Shown here in pieces: positions 63,979-64,000 of a stretch of 64,000 nucleotides of DNA. Positions within the stretch are counted from its first letter, which is position 1. Each line of letters opens with the position of its first letter. The position numbers and the translations under genes were made by a program. Source of the stretch: Lysobacter arvi (GTDB lineage Bacteria; Pseudomonadota; Gammaproteobacteria; Xanthomonadales; Xanthomonadaceae); the NCBI GenBank assembly GCA_031216755.1, contig JARUHG010000004.1, positions 300,677-364,676 of the forward strand, written 5' to 3'. Below the pieces are notes generated by a model that had not been told where the DNA came from, did no database searches, and saw only the letters and a list, made by a program, of their open reading frames with translations.

Positions 63979-64000
63979 CCCTGGCGATGACCTACTCTTG
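63979..64000 (-). rRNA. rrf: 5S ribosomal RNA, 3' end only
   Basis: The minus strand reads CAAGAGTAGGTCATCGCCAGG and one more G, the conserved 3' end of proteobacterial 5S rRNA (AGAGTAGGTCATCGCCAGG). Only about 22 of roughly 115 bases are inside the window. It shows that an rRNA operon lies to the right, oriented toward the dioxygenase gene. Confidence 0.85.

Overview
The window is high-GC DNA from a gammaproteobacterium of the Xanthomonadaceae/Lysobacteraceae type, and a Lysobacter-like genome fits best. This rests on gene content and order (tsaD-rpsU-yqeY-dnaG, a coxBA-ctaG-coxC-surf1-ctaA-ctaB block, gpmI-envC-ctpA), on heavy G/C at third codon positions, on many TonB/FadL/M28/S9-type envelope genes, and on dispersed CGTCATTCCCGCGAAAGC repeats that I associate with this family. 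The taxon is inferred, not searched.

Layout. 1-3958 (minus): a chaperone-usher fimbrial operon (subunit, chaperone, usher cut by the left edge). 4535-8881: a large BvgS/EvgS-like hybrid kinase, divergent from the fimbriae. 8890-15048: TauE/SafE permease, lytic transglycosylase, NDUFA9-like epimerase, a small secreted two-Cys protein, and a PH-domain gene coupled to cca. 15489-18116: a TonB-dependent receptor. 18367-23922: a VanZ-like protein, a MidA/NDUFAF7-like methyltransferase, a pteridine-reductase-like SDR, a membrane protein, folK, folB and tsaD, so folate biosynthesis is concentrated here. 24093-27167: rpsU, yqeY, a small lipoprotein and dnaG. 27276-31963: a membrane protein, an S9 peptidase, a lipoprotein and an exported amidohydrolase.

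31990-40327 (minus) is a complete aa3-type cytochrome c oxidase locus. It holds subunits II, I and III, Cox11/CtaG, SURF1, a Sco-like thioredoxin-fold protein, heme A and heme O synthases, and a 44-residue membrane protein whose stop overlaps the GTG start of ctaG. A good sigma-70 promoter lies in front. putA (proline to glutamate) is divergent from it.

44190-52050 is the most accessory-looking part. It runs in one direction: a trimeric autotransporter adhesin, a secreted subtilisin-like protease with a PPC domain, a chagasin-family inhibitor overlapping the protease gene, and a CadC-like winged-helix/TPR membrane regulator. This is my best candidate for an undescribed functional module. 52129-63609 holds a FadL-type porin, rhomboid protease, DUF1820 protein, lipoprotein, CtpA protease, EnvC, GpmI, a tandem-repeat exported protein, an M28 aminopeptidase, a MAPEG protein and a 2OG-Fe dioxygenase. 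At the right edge the 3' end of a 5S rRNA and its terminator show that a minus-strand rRNA operon begins outside the window.

No transposase, integrase, CRISPR array or tRNA gene was recognised.
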